From Alphaproteobacteria bacterium (GTDB taxonomy: Bacteria > Pseudomonadota > Alphaproteobacteria > Ferrovibrionales > Ferrovibrionaceae): a stretch of 64,000 bases of DNA. Below the pieces are notes generated by a model, which saw only the letters and a list, made by a program, of their open reading frames with translations, had not been told where the DNA came from and ran no database searches. Position 1 is the stretch's first letter, and every line of letters starts with the position of its first letter. Shown here piece after piece: positions 35,249-44,176 of this stretch. Made by a program: the position numbers and the translations under genes. Location: positions 1-64,000 of the forward strand of contig JAFKFH010000021.1 of the NCBI GenBank assembly GCA_017307375.1, given 5' to 3'.

Positions 35249-36409
35249 TCAGGACTTCAGGTCAGGGCACTGCGCGCCCGGGGTGACGTCCTTGAAGCTG
35301 CTGATCACCTTGACACTGCCGTCCGGCTGGACCTGGCCGAGATACATGGTCAGCGGCGCATGGTGCTGCGCGCTCATCGCGATCGTACCGCGCGGCCCGT
35401 CGACGGCCACGCTGCCCAGGGCCTTCAGCACGTCGTCGGCCTTGGCCGAACCGGCCTTCTCCACCGCCGCCTTGTAGGCGTAGATCGCTTCGTATTGCGG
35501 CACCGTCAGGTCGTTGGGCGTCTTCAGCTCGCCGCCGAACTTGGCCTGCATCGCCGCAAGAAAGGCCTTGTTGGCCGGTGACTCGATCCCGGTCACGTAG
35601 GACGCGGAAATGAAGATGCCGGTGGCATCGCCACCCATGCCCTTCGCGGTTCCTTCGTCGACCGCCAGATTGCCGTAAGGCAGATTGACGCCGGCGGCCC
35701 GCAGCTGCTTGGTCAGGGTGACGTTCGGCGCGCCGCCCGCGGTCGAGGTGACCAGGGCATCGGCGCCCGATGCCTTGACCTTGGAGATGATCGCAGTCCA
35801 GTCGGTACCGTCCATCGGCAGATATTCCTCGCCGACGACGCTGCCGCCGGTCTTGCCGATATAGGCTTTCGTGAAGGCCAGCATGCCGCGCCCGAAGGCG
35901 TAGTCCGATCCGATCAGGAAGTACTTCTTCGCCTTCAGTTCGCCGGCGAAATAGTCGACGATCGGCGGCACCTGCTGCTCGGGCACCCAGGCGTTGACGT
36001 ACATGTAGGGACTGCAGGACCGGCCTTCGTAGAACGAGGTGTAGATGTAGGGGACCTTGCCACGGGCGACGATCGGCAGGGCGGCGTTGCGCGCCGCGCT
36101 GGTTTCCATCGAGATCAGCACGTCGACCTTCTTCTGGAAGATCAGCGAATCGAAGGCCTTCTGCGCCCCGGCCGCTCCCGATCCGTCGTCGGCGACGACG
36201 AGCTCCAGCGGCCGGCCGAGCACGCCGCCCCGGGCGTTGATCTCGGCCACGGCCAGTTCGGACGCCTGCACGACCCCGGGGGCCACCACGCTGTTGGCGC
36301 CGGACAGGCCGACCGGCACGCCGATCCGGATCGGATCGGCGGCAAGCGCATTGCCGGCGATGGTTGCGAGAACAAGGCCCAGAATGGCCGCGGATCGTTT
36401 GATGGTCAT
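35249..36409 (-). CDS. periplasmic substrate-binding protein (Liv/amide type)
   Basis: 386 residues with a Sec signal peptide (MTIKRSAAILGLVLATIAG, cleavage around residue 24) and a type I periplasmic-binding fold: IRIGVPVGLSGANSVVAPGVVQ, AEINARGGVLGRPLELVVADDG, and VGSDYAFGRGMLAF-like IGSDYAFGRGML. Closest in style to urea or short-chain amide binders rather than leucine. It delivers the ligand to LivH/LivM. Encoded just after the nitrilase gene. Confidence 0.92.
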   Translation of the reverse strand: MTIKRSAAILGLVLATIAGNALAADPIRIGVPVGLSGANSVVAPGVVQASELAVAEINARGGVLGRPLELVVADDGSGAAGAQKAFDSLIFQKKVDVLISMETSAARNAALPIVARGKVPYIYTSFYEGRSCSPYMYVNAWVPEQQVPPIVDYFAGELKAKKYFLIGSDYAFGRGMLAFTKAYIGKTGGSVVGEEYLPMDGTDWTAIISKVKASGADALVTSTAGGAPNVTLTKQLRAAGVNLPYGNLAVDEGTAKGMGGDATGIFISASYVTGIESPANKAFLAAMQAKFGGELKTPNDLTVPQYEAIYAYKAAVEKAGSAKADDVLKALGSVAVDGPRGTIAMSAQHHAPLTMYLGQVQPDGSVKVISSFKDVTPGAQCPDLKS

Positions 36410-36454
36410 GGCGTCGGTCCTCTCGTTGCGGGTTGGTGCAGGCAGGGGAAGCGG

Positions 36455-37345
36455 TCAGTACCAGCCGGGTTTTGCGTCGGCGCCCAGCATCTCGCCGTAG
36501 ACGTCGGTGCGGCGGTCGCGCAGGATCTGGTTGAAGTCGTTCCAGTTGCGTCCGCGCCGCGCCGCGCCGGGCTCGACCACCGCGTAGATGATTTCCTCGC
36601 GGTCGCGGCTGGCGGGGCCGGCTGCCGGCCAGCCGGTGTGGTCGACGATCACGCTCTGCCCCTCGAAGGGTTGGCCGCGTTCGGTGCCGACGCGATCGGC
36701 GCAGGCGATGATCAGCGAGTTGCAGTGCGCCGCCGCCATGGTCAGGATCGTCGCCATCGCCGGCTGGCCGTCGGCCTGGCCGGGAATGGGTACCCAGTTG
36801 GTCGGCACGCAGACGATGTCGGCGCCCTGGAGGGCGGCGAGGCGGAAGGTTTCGGGAAACCAGGCATCGTAGCAGATGCCGACGCCGATGCGGCCGAGCG
36901 GCGTGTGGACGACGGGAAAGCCGAGGTTGCCGCGCTCGAAGAACAGCGCCTCCTCGTTCCACAGATGCATCTTGCGGAAGGTGCCGAGATGGCCTTGCGG
37001 CCCGAGGATGACGGCGCTGTTGTAGAGGACCGGCCCGGCGCGTTCGCAGATGCCGGCGACGAGGTGCAGGCCGTGACGCGCCGCGCGCTCGGCCCAGGCC
37101 GTCGCAGTCGGGCCGTGCGGCACTGCCTCGGCCAGCGCGAAGGCTTCGGCGCGGGTTTCGAACACGTAGCCCGAATTGGCCAGTTCCGGCAGGACCACGA
37201 GATCGGCGCCCGCCGCCGCCGCCTGGTCGATCAGCTCCAGGCTGCGGGCGACGTTCTGCGCCACCGCGCCGATCGCGGGTTGGGTCTGGATGCAGGCGAT
37301 CTTGATCGATCGCTTCGGGCTTCCGGTGGTCGCGACGTTCGACAT
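36455..37345 (-). CDS. nitrilase-superfamily carbon-nitrogen hydrolase
   Basis: 296 residues from the ATG at 37345. The catalytic triad is visible: Glu54 (LPELANSGY), Lys125 (FRKMHLWN) and Cys158 (GICYDAWFPE). Members hydrolyse nitriles, amides or carbamoyl compounds; the motif around the Cys fits the amidase or carbamoylase branches more than true nitrilases, but the substrate is unknown. First structural gene behind the ANTAR-type leader, followed by an ABC importer: a capture-and-hydrolyse operon for a nitrogen compound. Confidence 0.9.
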   Translation of the reverse strand: MSNVATTGSPKRSIKIACIQTQPAIGAVAQNVARSLELIDQAAAAGADLVVLPELANSGYVFETRAEAFALAEAVPHGPTATAWAERAARHGLHLVAGICERAGPVLYNSAVILGPQGHLGTFRKMHLWNEEALFFERGNLGFPVVHTPLGRIGVGICYDAWFPETFRLAALQGADIVCVPTNWVPIPGQADGQPAMATILTMAAAHCNSLIIACADRVGTERGQPFEGQSVIVDHTGWPAAGPASRDREEIIYAVVEPGAARRGRNWNDFNQILRDRRTDVYGEMLGADAKPGWY

Positions 37346-37363
37346 GGGCAAGCTTTCCCCCTC

Positions 37364-37384
37364 GCGCTCAATGATATTGAGCGC
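37364..37384. promoter_or_regulatory. 9-base inverted repeat just before the nitrilase RBS
   Basis: GCGCTCAAT (37364-37372) and ATTGAGCGC (37376-37384) are perfect inverted repeats with a 3-base spacer. It directly follows the terminator T tract and ends beside the ribosome-binding site of the nitrilase gene. It could be a second RNA hairpin that affects translation, or a protein site. Confidence 0.5.
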
Positions 37385-37429
37385 AAAACAAAAAGCCCCC
37401 GATCCGCCGTCAGGCGTCGATCGAGGGCT
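37385..37429 (-). terminator. strong intrinsic terminator in nitrilase leader
   Basis: On the minus strand the arms AGCCCTCGATC and GATCGGGGGCT pair with one G-U, extended by CGCC/GGCG around a TGAC loop (a GA bulge on one side), and are followed by TTTTTGTTTT. It sits inside the leader of the nitrilase-ABC operon, after the stop of the AmiR-like gene, where an antiterminator would act. Confidence 0.85.
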
Positions 37430-37489
37430 ACACAGCCGGATTTTTGCTGGATGGCCGACCGGCCGTCCCGGATAGTCCTACCGGACCAT
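37426..37489 (-). promoter_or_regulatory. upstream hairpins, candidate ANTAR antiterminator RNA
   Basis: On the minus strand, ATGGTCC-GGTA-GGACTAT forms a 7-base stem (one G-U) at 37472-37489, and GGCT-GTGT-AGCC forms a short stem at 37426-37437 whose 3' arm is the beginning of the terminator stem. The second stem and the terminator exclude each other, the known logic of ANTAR proteins. The loops are not the canonical hexaloops with A1 and G4, so this is a variant or a different alignment. Confidence 0.5.
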
Positions 37490-37500
37490 CGCTGGTTTCG

Positions 37501-37529
37501 ACGCTAACCGCCGCTCACAAATCGGTCAA
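37501..37529 (-). promoter_or_regulatory. candidate sigma-70 promoter for the nitrilase leader
   Basis: On the minus strand TTGACC (37524-37529) and TAGCGT (37501-37506) are separated by exactly 17 bases. A transcript would start near 37494 and run into the hairpins and terminator before the nitrilase gene. Confidence 0.5.
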
Positions 37530-37549
37530 TGAGTTTTTGTGCCTAATGT

Positions 37550-38179
37550 TTAGCCAGTGCTGGTGGCGCCCGGCATCATCAGGCCGAGGCCGCCGAGCAT
37601 TTCCTGCGCGCTGATGATGGTGATCGCAACCTGTGCCATGGATACGCGCTTCTGCGTCGCCTGCTGGCGGATCAGCTCATAGGCTTCGGCTTCCGAAATC
37701 TGCTTCAGCCCGACCAGGATCCGGGCCGCTTTCTCGACGTCGCGCCTGGCCTTCAGCGTATCCTCGAGCTTGCGCACCTTGGCATTCAGCCGCCGGGCAT
37801 AGCCGTGCAGCGAGCGGGCCAGCACGATGCTCGACAGGATGCCGAAGGCGCGGATCGGCTTGTTGACGACACCATGGGCGTTGGTGTCGAGCAGGCGCCG
37901 CAGCACCGTCGGGTTTTCATAGTCGACGACGGCGATCAGGGTGGGGCCGTCGTCCTGGATGCCGTCGATCAGCGCGGGCATGTCGCCGCCCTCGATCAGG
38001 TGGAACAGGACGTCGACATCGGCCGGCAGTTGCGCCGGCGGTGGCCACATGCCCCGCACCTGGCAGCCGATGCGCTTCAGATGGTCGATCAGCGCATCGC
38101 CCTCGGCGTCGCGCGGATGGACGACCAGGATGCGTGTGCCGCGGAGTTCGTCGACCAGCCGGCGGATCGCGGGCTTCAC
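37550..38179 (-). CDS. ANTAR-domain antiterminator, AmiR-like
   Basis: 209 residues, GTG start overlapping the stop of the AmiC-like gene. N-terminal ~120 residues are a pseudo-receiver (GTRILVVHPRDAEGDALIDHLKRIGCQV) lacking the usual phosphorylation Asp set, then a helix (NAKVRKLEDTLKARRDVEKAARIL) and the ANTAR three-helix bundle (GLKQISEAEAYELIRQQATQKRVSMAQVA, ~155-190). AmiR binds RNA and prevents termination when AmiC releases it on amide binding. The terminator leader lies immediately downstream. Confidence 0.93.
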   Translation of the reverse strand: MKPAIRRLVDELRGTRILVVHPRDAEGDALIDHLKRIGCQVRGMWPPPAQLPADVDVLFHLIEGGDMPALIDGIQDDGPTLIAVVDYENPTVLRRLLDTNAHGVVNKPIRAFGILSSIVLARSLHGYARRLNAKVRKLEDTLKARRDVEKAARILVGLKQISEAEAYELIRQQATQKRVSMAQVAITIISAQEMLGGLGLMMPGATSTG

Positions 38180-39330
38180 GGCTGGATCTCGTCGGCCGCG
38201 ATCCAGCGTCCGCCCAGCGGCGAGACGGCAAGGTAGGGATCGGGCTTCACCGGCGCCTTTGCCTGCCAGACGATGTCGAAAGCGCCATCCGCCCGGACCC
38301 GACCGATCCGCGGCGTCAGCCAGGTGTGGTTGGTTTCCGGGTCGATCTGGATCGACCCCTCCGGCGCATCGAGTGCCAGGCCGTGGACGGCGTCGACCAG
38401 GCGCTGGGTGTCGAGCGAGCCGGTCTGGGCCAGGGCCTCGGCGAAGATCCGGACCTGGGCGTAGGCGCCGGCGCTCCACATGCTGATCGGCCGGTCGTAG
38501 CCATAGGCCTGGCGGAACTGGGCGACGTAGCGGTGGTTGGCTTCGCGGTCCAGCGAGCCGAAATAAGTCGCCGCGGTGATATGACCGGCACAGAGTTCCG
38601 GCCCGATCTCGCGCAGTTCGCCTTCGGCCATGGTCAGGCTGGCGATCGGGATGCGCGCCGGATCGAATCCGGCGTCGCGATACCGGCGGTAGAAATTCTG
38701 TGCCGTCTTGCCGACCACGGTCGAAAACACCGCGTCGGGCCGCGCCTTGCCGATGTCGCCGAGCACGCGGTCGAGCACGTCGGCGGCGGCATCCATCGGC
38801 ACGTAGATCTCGCCGACGACCTCGCCGCCGTAGGACTCGACCAGATCGCGCATGATGCGATTGGACTCGCGGGGATAGACATAGTCCGAGCCGACCAGGA
38901 ACAGCCGCGGCCCGCAGGTGCGGATCAGATAGTCGGCCAGCGGAAAGCTGTTCTGGTTGGGCGAGGCGCCGGTATAGATGATGTTGGGCGAGTATTCGAA
39001 GCCTTCGTAGAGCGACGGATACCACAGCAGCCCGTTGCGCCGTTCGATCGCCGGCAGCACTGCCTTGCGCTGGGCGGAATTCGAACAACCGAAGATCACG
39101 GAGATCCCGTCCTCGGTCAACAGGCGGTCGGCCAGACGCCGATAGGCCTGCGCGTCGGAGGCCGGGTCGTAGGCGACGACTTCGATCTCGCGCCCCAGCA
39201 CGCCGCCGGCCCGGTTGATCTCGCCGATCGCCAGGGCGGTCCCCAGGAAATGCTCGGTCTCCGTCACCGACATCAGCCCGGTCCGGGAAAACAGGACTCC
39301 CACCCGCCAAGTCTCCATGCCGCCCGTCAT
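38176..39330 (-). CDS. AmiC-like amide-sensing protein
   Basis: 384 residues from an ATG with GAGGAAG 6 bases upstream. A type I periplasmic-binding fold without a signal peptide (starts MTGGMETWRVGVLFSRTGLM), so it is cytoplasmic. AmiC landmarks are ETEHFLGTALAIGEINRAGGVLGRE, SVIFGCSNSAQRKAVLPAIE, LLWYPSLYEGFEYSPNIIYTG and FLVGSDYVYPRESNRI. It would hold AmiR silent and let go on binding the inducing amide. GTGA overlap with the amiR-like gene couples their synthesis. Confidence 0.93.
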   Translation of the reverse strand: MTGGMETWRVGVLFSRTGLMSVTETEHFLGTALAIGEINRAGGVLGREIEVVAYDPASDAQAYRRLADRLLTEDGISVIFGCSNSAQRKAVLPAIERRNGLLWYPSLYEGFEYSPNIIYTGASPNQNSFPLADYLIRTCGPRLFLVGSDYVYPRESNRIMRDLVESYGGEVVGEIYVPMDAAADVLDRVLGDIGKARPDAVFSTVVGKTAQNFYRRYRDAGFDPARIPIASLTMAEGELREIGPELCAGHITAATYFGSLDREANHRYVAQFRQAYGYDRPISMWSAGAYAQVRIFAEALAQTGSLDTQRLVDAVHGLALDAPEGSIQIDPETNHTWLTPRIGRVRADGAFDIVWQAKAPVKPDPYLAVSPLGGRWIAADEIQP

Positions 39331-39520
39331 GCCCGCTTCCTCGCCATACGGCCCCGGGGCCAGAACCTGCAGCAAGGTCGGGGCTTTGGCAACGTCCGTG
39401 CGCGCGTCGCCACGAGATCCGATGACGCCGCGGCCAGTGCCGATGGCCTGCCTGATCGGTCATCGAGTCCGGGGACGGGAACGATCGCGCCCGCCATCGC
39501 CGGATACGTGACGGTCCGCT

Positions 39521-39553
39521 CGGTCGCGACCGTTGCCCGCCATGGCGGGCAAC
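39521..39553. repeat. two abutting perfect palindromes
   Basis: A 12-base palindrome CGGTCGCGACCG at 39521-39532 adjoins a 22-base perfect palindrome at 39532-39553 (arm GTTGCCCGCCA and its complement). They lie between the end of the 98-residue hypothetical gene and the AmiC-like gene. Possible operator, recombination or terminator element; no T tract follows on either strand. Confidence 0.55.
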
Positions 39554-39557
39554 AAGC

Positions 39558-39854
39558 TCAGCGATCGTTCGCTGAATTGCCGTGCTCGTCCCGGCCACAC
39601 GCCTGGGCGGGGCTTGGCTTCTCCTTGCCCCAGCGGGCCATCTGCCCGATGGCCAGTTCGGCTGCGGGCGCCAGGCCGCGGTCGGGCACGGCATCCGACA
39701 ACTGGCGCACCCGCCCCGAAAGTTCAGGTAAGGATAATATGCCCTTCTCGACGAGCAGCTGACCCACTGCAGCGCCGATCAGCATCGAGGCGAACTGTAC
39801 CCGGCTGAGGTACAGATCCGGACTTTCGAGGGATTTATTGACTTTCATCATCAT
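39558..39854 (-). CDS. hypothetical small protein
   Basis: 98 residues from one of three consecutive ATG codons. The segment DLYLSRVQFASMLIGAAVGQLLVEKGILSLPELSGRVRQL looks like a real, mostly helical protein; the last ~25 residues are polar and low complexity. No family recognised. It lies between the AmiC-like and EAL genes, all on the minus strand. Shine-Dalgarno is weak, so the start is uncertain. Confidence 0.5.
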   Translation of the reverse strand: MMMKVNKSLESPDLYLSRVQFASMLIGAAVGQLLVEKGILSLPELSGRVRQLSDAVPDRGLAPAAELAIGQMARWGKEKPSPAQACGRDEHGNSANDR

Positions 39855-39944
39855 GTGTCGTGAGAGGTTCCTGCAACAAATCGGGCGCCCGTGCAGCGCC
39901 GCCGCGCGCCGCTGGGATGGCGCCGGCCGGTTTGGAAACGCATA

Positions 39945-40853
39945 TCACCCGTCGGCCCAATGGTCGGGGCCGTTGTCGTCGGATCTTCCGACGGGGCGGC
40001 CGAACAGCCAGCCCTGGGCATAGCGTATGCCAAGTGCCCGCAGGCAGGCTGCCTGGCGATCGCTTTCGACCCCTTCGCCGATTACCCTCACGTTCATCTC
40101 GGCGCAGGCTTGGCAGATGCCGCGGAGCAATGCTTCGTCACGTGGATTCCTGCCCAGACGCGATACCAGCGACCGGTCGATCTTGACGAAGTCGACGTCA
40201 AGACGACGCAGCCGGTCGAGCGATGCGGCACCGGCACCGAAATCATCGAGCCCGATGGCGTAGCCCGACTGTCGCAACCGGGCGATGCTGGAGTCGAGCC
40301 GGTGCGGCGAGGGCGCGCGTGCCGATTCGGTAACTTCGAACATCAGCCGCGACGGGCGGATCCGCGACCGCCGCAGCTTGGCCAACAGTTCTTCGACAAA
40401 GCCGGAATCTTCGACGGAATAGCCGGATAGATTGACGGCCAATACCGGCGGGTCCGGCTCGGCACGGTCGAGCAGATCAATGATCCGGCCAGTTACGGCG
40501 CGATCGAGATCCGTGCCGAAGCCGAGCTCCTCGGCCAGTAGGACTGCCTGTTCCGGACTTTCCTGGCCGTCGAAGCGAAGCAGCGCTTCATGATGGATCG
40601 TATGATCGCCGGCGATGTCGACGATGGGCTGGAACACCAGCCCGAACGCGCCCCCGGCAATCGCCGCTCGGACAGCTCGGCCCAGCATCAGCGTCTCGTC
40701 GACAAGCTGCCGCAGCATGTCGATGTCTCCGGCGTTCCGCCGGAGAGCGTCGGGCGACAGCGAATTGAGCGCGTATCTCGTCGCCAGGATCACCTCGTCT
40801 GGTGGGCGGTGCTGCCGATCCTCCGGACCAGGCTGGTCGAACAGCGCCGTCAT
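39945..40853 (-). CDS. EAL domain protein, cyclic-di-GMP phosphodiesterase family
   Basis: 302 residues. After ~85 residues of helical N-terminus comes an EAL domain: HEALLRF (the EAL motif), VNLSGYSVED, FEVTESA (Glu in place of the usual ELTE context), DDFGAGAAS, KIDRSLV, GEGVES and AQGWLFGRP. The metal and catalytic residues look mostly kept, so it may hydrolyse cyclic di-GMP, although the GEGVES and FEVTES variants leave room for a degenerate, signal-binding role. No membrane segment. Ends near the hypothetical gene; starts 58 bases after the chemoreceptor. Confidence 0.88.
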   Translation of the reverse strand: MTALFDQPGPEDRQHRPPDEVILATRYALNSLSPDALRRNAGDIDMLRQLVDETLMLGRAVRAAIAGGAFGLVFQPIVDIAGDHTIHHEALLRFDGQESPEQAVLLAEELGFGTDLDRAVTGRIIDLLDRAEPDPPVLAVNLSGYSVEDSGFVEELLAKLRRSRIRPSRLMFEVTESARAPSPHRLDSSIARLRQSGYAIGLDDFGAGAASLDRLRRLDVDFVKIDRSLVSRLGRNPRDEALLRGICQACAEMNVRVIGEGVESDRQAACLRALGIRYAQGWLFGRPVGRSDDNGPDHWADG

Positions 40854-40910
40854 CGCGCGTGGGCCTGTCGGTCGGCTTCTTCGCAATCCACGACTGGCGG
40901 CGAGACGCGA

Positions 40911-42773
40911 TCAACCCGCGCGCACCTGGGCGAGGAAGCGACCGACTTCACCGCGCAGGCGTTCCGCCAGGCTGGAGAGTTCGCCCGAGGCGGTAAGGAC
41001 CTGACCTGCGGCAGCATCGACGTCTCCGGCCGCCTGGTTGACGTCGGCAACGCTCGCCGATGCCTGCCGGGTGCCGGCCGCAGCCTGCTCGACATTGCGG
41101 GCGATCTCCTGGGTTGCCGCCCCCTGCTCCTCCACCGCCGAGGCGATCGAGCCGTTGATCTCGCTGATCTGGCCGATGGTGCCGCCGATGTTTCGGATCG
41201 CCTCCACCGCCCTGCGGGTGGCATCCTGCACGCCGGCGATCTGCTGGCCGATCTCGTCCGTCGCTTTGGTTGTCTGATTGGCCAGCGACTTGACCTCGGA
41301 GGCGACGACGGCGAACCCCTTGCCGGCCTCGCCGGCGCGGGCCGCCTCGATCGTCGCGTTCAGCGCCAGCAGGTTGGTCTGGCCGGCGATGTTGGTGATC
41401 AGATTGACCACCGCACCGATCTTGTCGGCCGAGGCCGCCAGGCTCTGGACGATCGTATCGGTCGCTTGCGCCTGATCGACCGCGCCGACCGCGATCCGGC
41501 TGGCGCTGGACACCTGGGTCGAAATCTCGCGGATCGACGCGGCCAGTTCCTCCGACGCCGAGGCCACGGTCTGCACGTTGGCCGCCGCCTGTTCGGTGGC
41601 TGCAGCCGCAGCCAGCGACTGCTGCGTCGTCGATCTGGCGACGCCGCTCATCGCGCTTGCCGTAGACTGCAGTTGCGTCGCCGCCGCCACCACCGCGTTG
41701 ACCACGCCGCCGACCGCCGCGTCAAAGTCATCGGCCATTTTGCGCAGCCCTTCCTTGCGCTGGCGCTCGGCCTCGGCCCGCGACCGCTCCTGTTCCGCCT
41801 GGCGCTCGGCGTCCTGGCGACGCTCGGCCTCCTCGGCGTCGTGGCGGCGCTTCTCCTCGGCCCGGCGCTCGGCCTCTTCGCGCTCGCGCTGCGCCTCCGC
41901 CAGTGCCCGCTCGCGCGCTTCCTCGTCACGTTGGCGCTGAACCTCCTGGGCACGATTCGCTTCGGCTTCGGCGGCCAGCTGCCGCGCCTCGATACCCGTT
42001 TGCCGGAACACCTCGACGGACCGTGCCATCAGCCCGACTTCGTCGCGGCGCTCGCTTCCCGCCACTTCCGCCGCCAGATCGCCTTGGGCCATGCGGTCCA
42101 TCCTTGCCGCCAGTTGCCGCAAGGGGGCGGCAATCCCGATCTGGCCGATGGCCATTGCCATTGCCACGACACCGGCGATGCCGATCCCCAGGACGATCAG
42201 CATCCATCGCCGGGTCGCCTGATAGCTCGTGTCCAGCGCCGCGATCGAGGTGTTGAGTTCCGCCTTGACCTCGTCGACCAAGGAACTGAGGGTGCCGCGC
42301 AGCCGGTCGAATTTTGGACCGATCTCGTCGTTCATGATCTTGGCGGCTTTCGCATTGCTTTCGGCCGTATTCTGCTTGGCCAGCGCTTGCATCTCCCGCG
42401 AAGCGGCGAGAAGCTGGTGGTAGCCGATCTTGAGGCGGTCGAGTTCGGCGGCGCGCTGTGGCAGGCGCCTTATCGCTTCCCGATGGCGCTCGTCGAATTC
42501 CTCTCCGATCTTGCCGAGTCCGGCCGTTGCCGCGGCGATATCGGCGTCTTCGACGGAGGCGATCACCTGGTAGAGCAGGCTGGTCGTGCGATTGACGGTC
42601 GAATTGACCCGCGCCAGCCAGATCGAGCCAACGGCGTCTTCATCCAGCACCGCCGAGCTGCGTTCGTTTGCTTCCCCCATGCGATACAGACCGAAACCGG
42701 CTGTGGCCACGGCGAGCAACGCCATCAAAAAAATCACGATGAATATTTTAATTATTATGGGAAAATTTTTCAT
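40911..42773 (-). CDS. methyl-accepting chemotaxis protein
   Basis: 620 residues, ATG with GGAGTGAAAG upstream. Two membrane helices (residues ~5-25 and ~190-215, [21 protein letters not shown]) flank a helical periplasmic domain of ~160 residues. HAMP follows, then an unusual long, highly charged coiled coil rich in Arg/Glu/Ala ([20 protein letters not shown], ~275-365), and the methyl-accepting signalling domain with the hairpin tip [25 protein letters not shown]. It should sense an attractant and control CheA. The added coiled coil is unusual in length. Confidence 0.95.
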   Translation of the reverse strand: MKNFPIIIKIFIVIFLMALLAVATAGFGLYRMGEANERSSAVLDEDAVGSIWLARVNSTVNRTTSLLYQVIASVEDADIAAATAGLGKIGEEFDERHREAIRRLPQRAAELDRLKIGYHQLLAASREMQALAKQNTAESNAKAAKIMNDEIGPKFDRLRGTLSSLVDEVKAELNTSIAALDTSYQATRRWMLIVLGIGIAGVVAMAMAIGQIGIAAPLRQLAARMDRMAQGDLAAEVAGSERRDEVGLMARSVEVFRQTGIEARQLAAEAEANRAQEVQRQRDEEARERALAEAQREREEAERRAEEKRRHDAEEAERRQDAERQAEQERSRAEAERQRKEGLRKMADDFDAAVGGVVNAVVAAATQLQSTASAMSGVARSTTQQSLAAAAATEQAAANVQTVASASEELAASIREISTQVSSASRIAVGAVDQAQATDTIVQSLAASADKIGAVVNLITNIAGQTNLLALNATIEAARAGEAGKGFAVVASEVKSLANQTTKATDEIGQQIAGVQDATRRAVEAIRNIGGTIGQISEINGSIASAVEEQGAATQEIARNVEQAAAGTRQASASVADVNQAAGDVDAAAGQVLTASGELSSLAERLRGEVGRFLAQVRAG

Positions 42774-42915
42774 CTTTCACTCCACTGGGGTAGTTTTCGG
42801 AAAATCCGTGCTTCTTAATTTCGTTGACACGAACTGTAAGAAGATCCGGCAAATTCGATTCTAACTTTTTAATGATATTTTCATCATCAGTGGGGTTGTG
42901 TCAATTTTCAGGAAT

Positions 42916-42935
42916 GTAATTTTTGTAAAAATTAC
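42916..42935. repeat. GTAATTTTT-GT-AAAAATTAC inverted repeat
   Basis: A perfect 9-base inverted repeat with a 2-base spacer in the AT-rich region. It looks like an operator rather than a terminator because the stem is AT-rich and the loop too small for a hairpin. No nearby gene explains it. Confidence 0.5.
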
Positions 42936-43462
42936 CTTGATTGTTGTAGGTCGGTCCAAGCTTGGTCGTTCGCTTCGATGTCCGACACAGCTGGAACTTG
43001 CTGGGCGCGGTTGCTCCGGCCGTCTCTATGACCAAGCGGCAAGGCAGGGTGGGGGTGCCGAGAAGGTCTCGGCACGCGCCATCGAGTCGCATGCGGCAGC
43101 GCTGGGCGACGTGCTAGATTGCCGGATTAAGTTGCCGGACAGGTGCGGGGGTGCGAGAAGCGTTGCTTGCCGCCAAACGAAACCTGCGAAAGCGGCTTGT
43201 CGCCGATGATGTATTGGATAGTGATATCGTTTTGATCGCGGTACTATGTTGCCCGAGCGTGTTTGGTGGAAGATTGAGCGTTTGGCGTGGAAATGATTGT
43301 GTCGGTTCTGGAAACTTACTGGTTCCCCAGATCCCCAGTTTGGCTCTGCTCGGTTGATCGCGCAGAATGATACTTGTGCTATTTGGCCTCATGTATTTTC
43401 TGATGTGATGAGCGGTGCGAACTCTTCTTGGTCTCCACAAAAAGACGCAAAACTGTCGAAAA

Positions 43463-43474
43463 TAGATGTATCAT
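43463..43474 (+). promoter_or_regulatory. TAGATKTATCAT box, copy A
   Basis: TAGATGTATCAT ends 51 bases before the first TetR start and matches TAGATTTATCAT before the second. Shared between two paralogous genes at a like distance; promoter -10 or operator. Confidence 0.45.
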
Positions 43475-43525
43475 AAAATCACCGCCCGCTTCTGCATTCG
43501 CCTCTGACCGACACGCGAGACAGTC

Positions 43526-44176
43526 ATGCCGCGCCTCAAGAACGATCCAAGAACACTGGCAGCCGTTGCGGCCACGCGTCAACGGCTGCTGGATGCTGCC
43601 TGCGACGAATTTTGCGAAGTCCCGTTTTTCGAAACGGATACGAACAAGATCGCGCGCAGGGCGAACCTTTCTCCCGGCACCTTCTACAATCATTTTGCCG
43701 ACAAGATCGAGATCTTCGCCGAGGCGTTCGAGCGGCTGAACGCCGAAGAGGTTGCCGAGATTACGGCTAGGACGGGGGCGGCGCGTGACAGCGGCGCCTC
43801 CTTTGTCGAGATCATCGATGTGATGGTCGATACCCTGCTTGCCTGTCGACAGCGTCAGGCCTTGATCCGGCTGCAGGCGGACGTACTCAAGCGCACCGAA
43901 ATCCGGGTTCGCGACGCCAAGATGCGGGTGCGGCTGAACAATATCGGCAACATGAAACAGGCTATGGCCAATCGCGGCATCGTCCAGGTAAGTGATGGCG
44001 AGCTGCATCTGAATATGTATGTCATCAATCTGCTGGCCGACGGCATCGTCAACGGCGAATTCAGGATGTATGGCGTCGACAACAAATTCGCGCGTGACGA
44101 GATCAGGCGCCGATTCATCGCCTGCTATGCAGGTTTGGGTTCCGGTGGCTCACCGTCGGCTGCGGCGGCGCCGTAG
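43526..44176 (+). CDS. TetR family regulator, tandem paralogue A
   Basis: 216 residues. The N-terminal HTH reads RQRLLDAACDEFCEVPFFETDTNKIARRANLSPGTFYNHFADKIEIFAEAF, with the TetR turn and recognition helix; the rest is the helical ligand-binding/dimer domain. Similar over much of its length to the TetR protein at 44339-44947, so the two arose by duplication. Upstream at 43463-43474 is TAGATGTATCAT, found in a similar form before the second gene. Target genes unknown. Confidence 0.9.
   Translation: MPRLKNDPRTLAAVAATRQRLLDAACDEFCEVPFFETDTNKIARRANLSPGTFYNHFADKIEIFAEAFERLNAEEVAEITARTGAARDSGASFVEIIDVMVDTLLACRQRQALIRLQADVLKRTEIRVRDAKMRVRLNNIGNMKQAMANRGIVQVSDGELHLNMYVINLLADGIVNGEFRMYGVDNKFARDEIRRRFIACYAGLGSGGSPSAAAAP

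Larger units (their letters stand above)
42774..43525. other. 752-base AT-richer non-coding stretch
   Basis: Clearly lower GC than the rest of the window, especially 42720-42960 and 43370-43480. No convincing gene: open frames here are short, with composition unlike the neighbours. It contains the inverted repeat at 42916-42935 and promoter elements of the MCP and first TetR genes. It may be foreign DNA or a decayed region. Confidence 0.6.

Noticed and set aside
43151-43357. 68-residue frame in the AT-rich region
   Set aside because: No ribosome-binding site, no similarity to anything known and composition like non-coding sequence.
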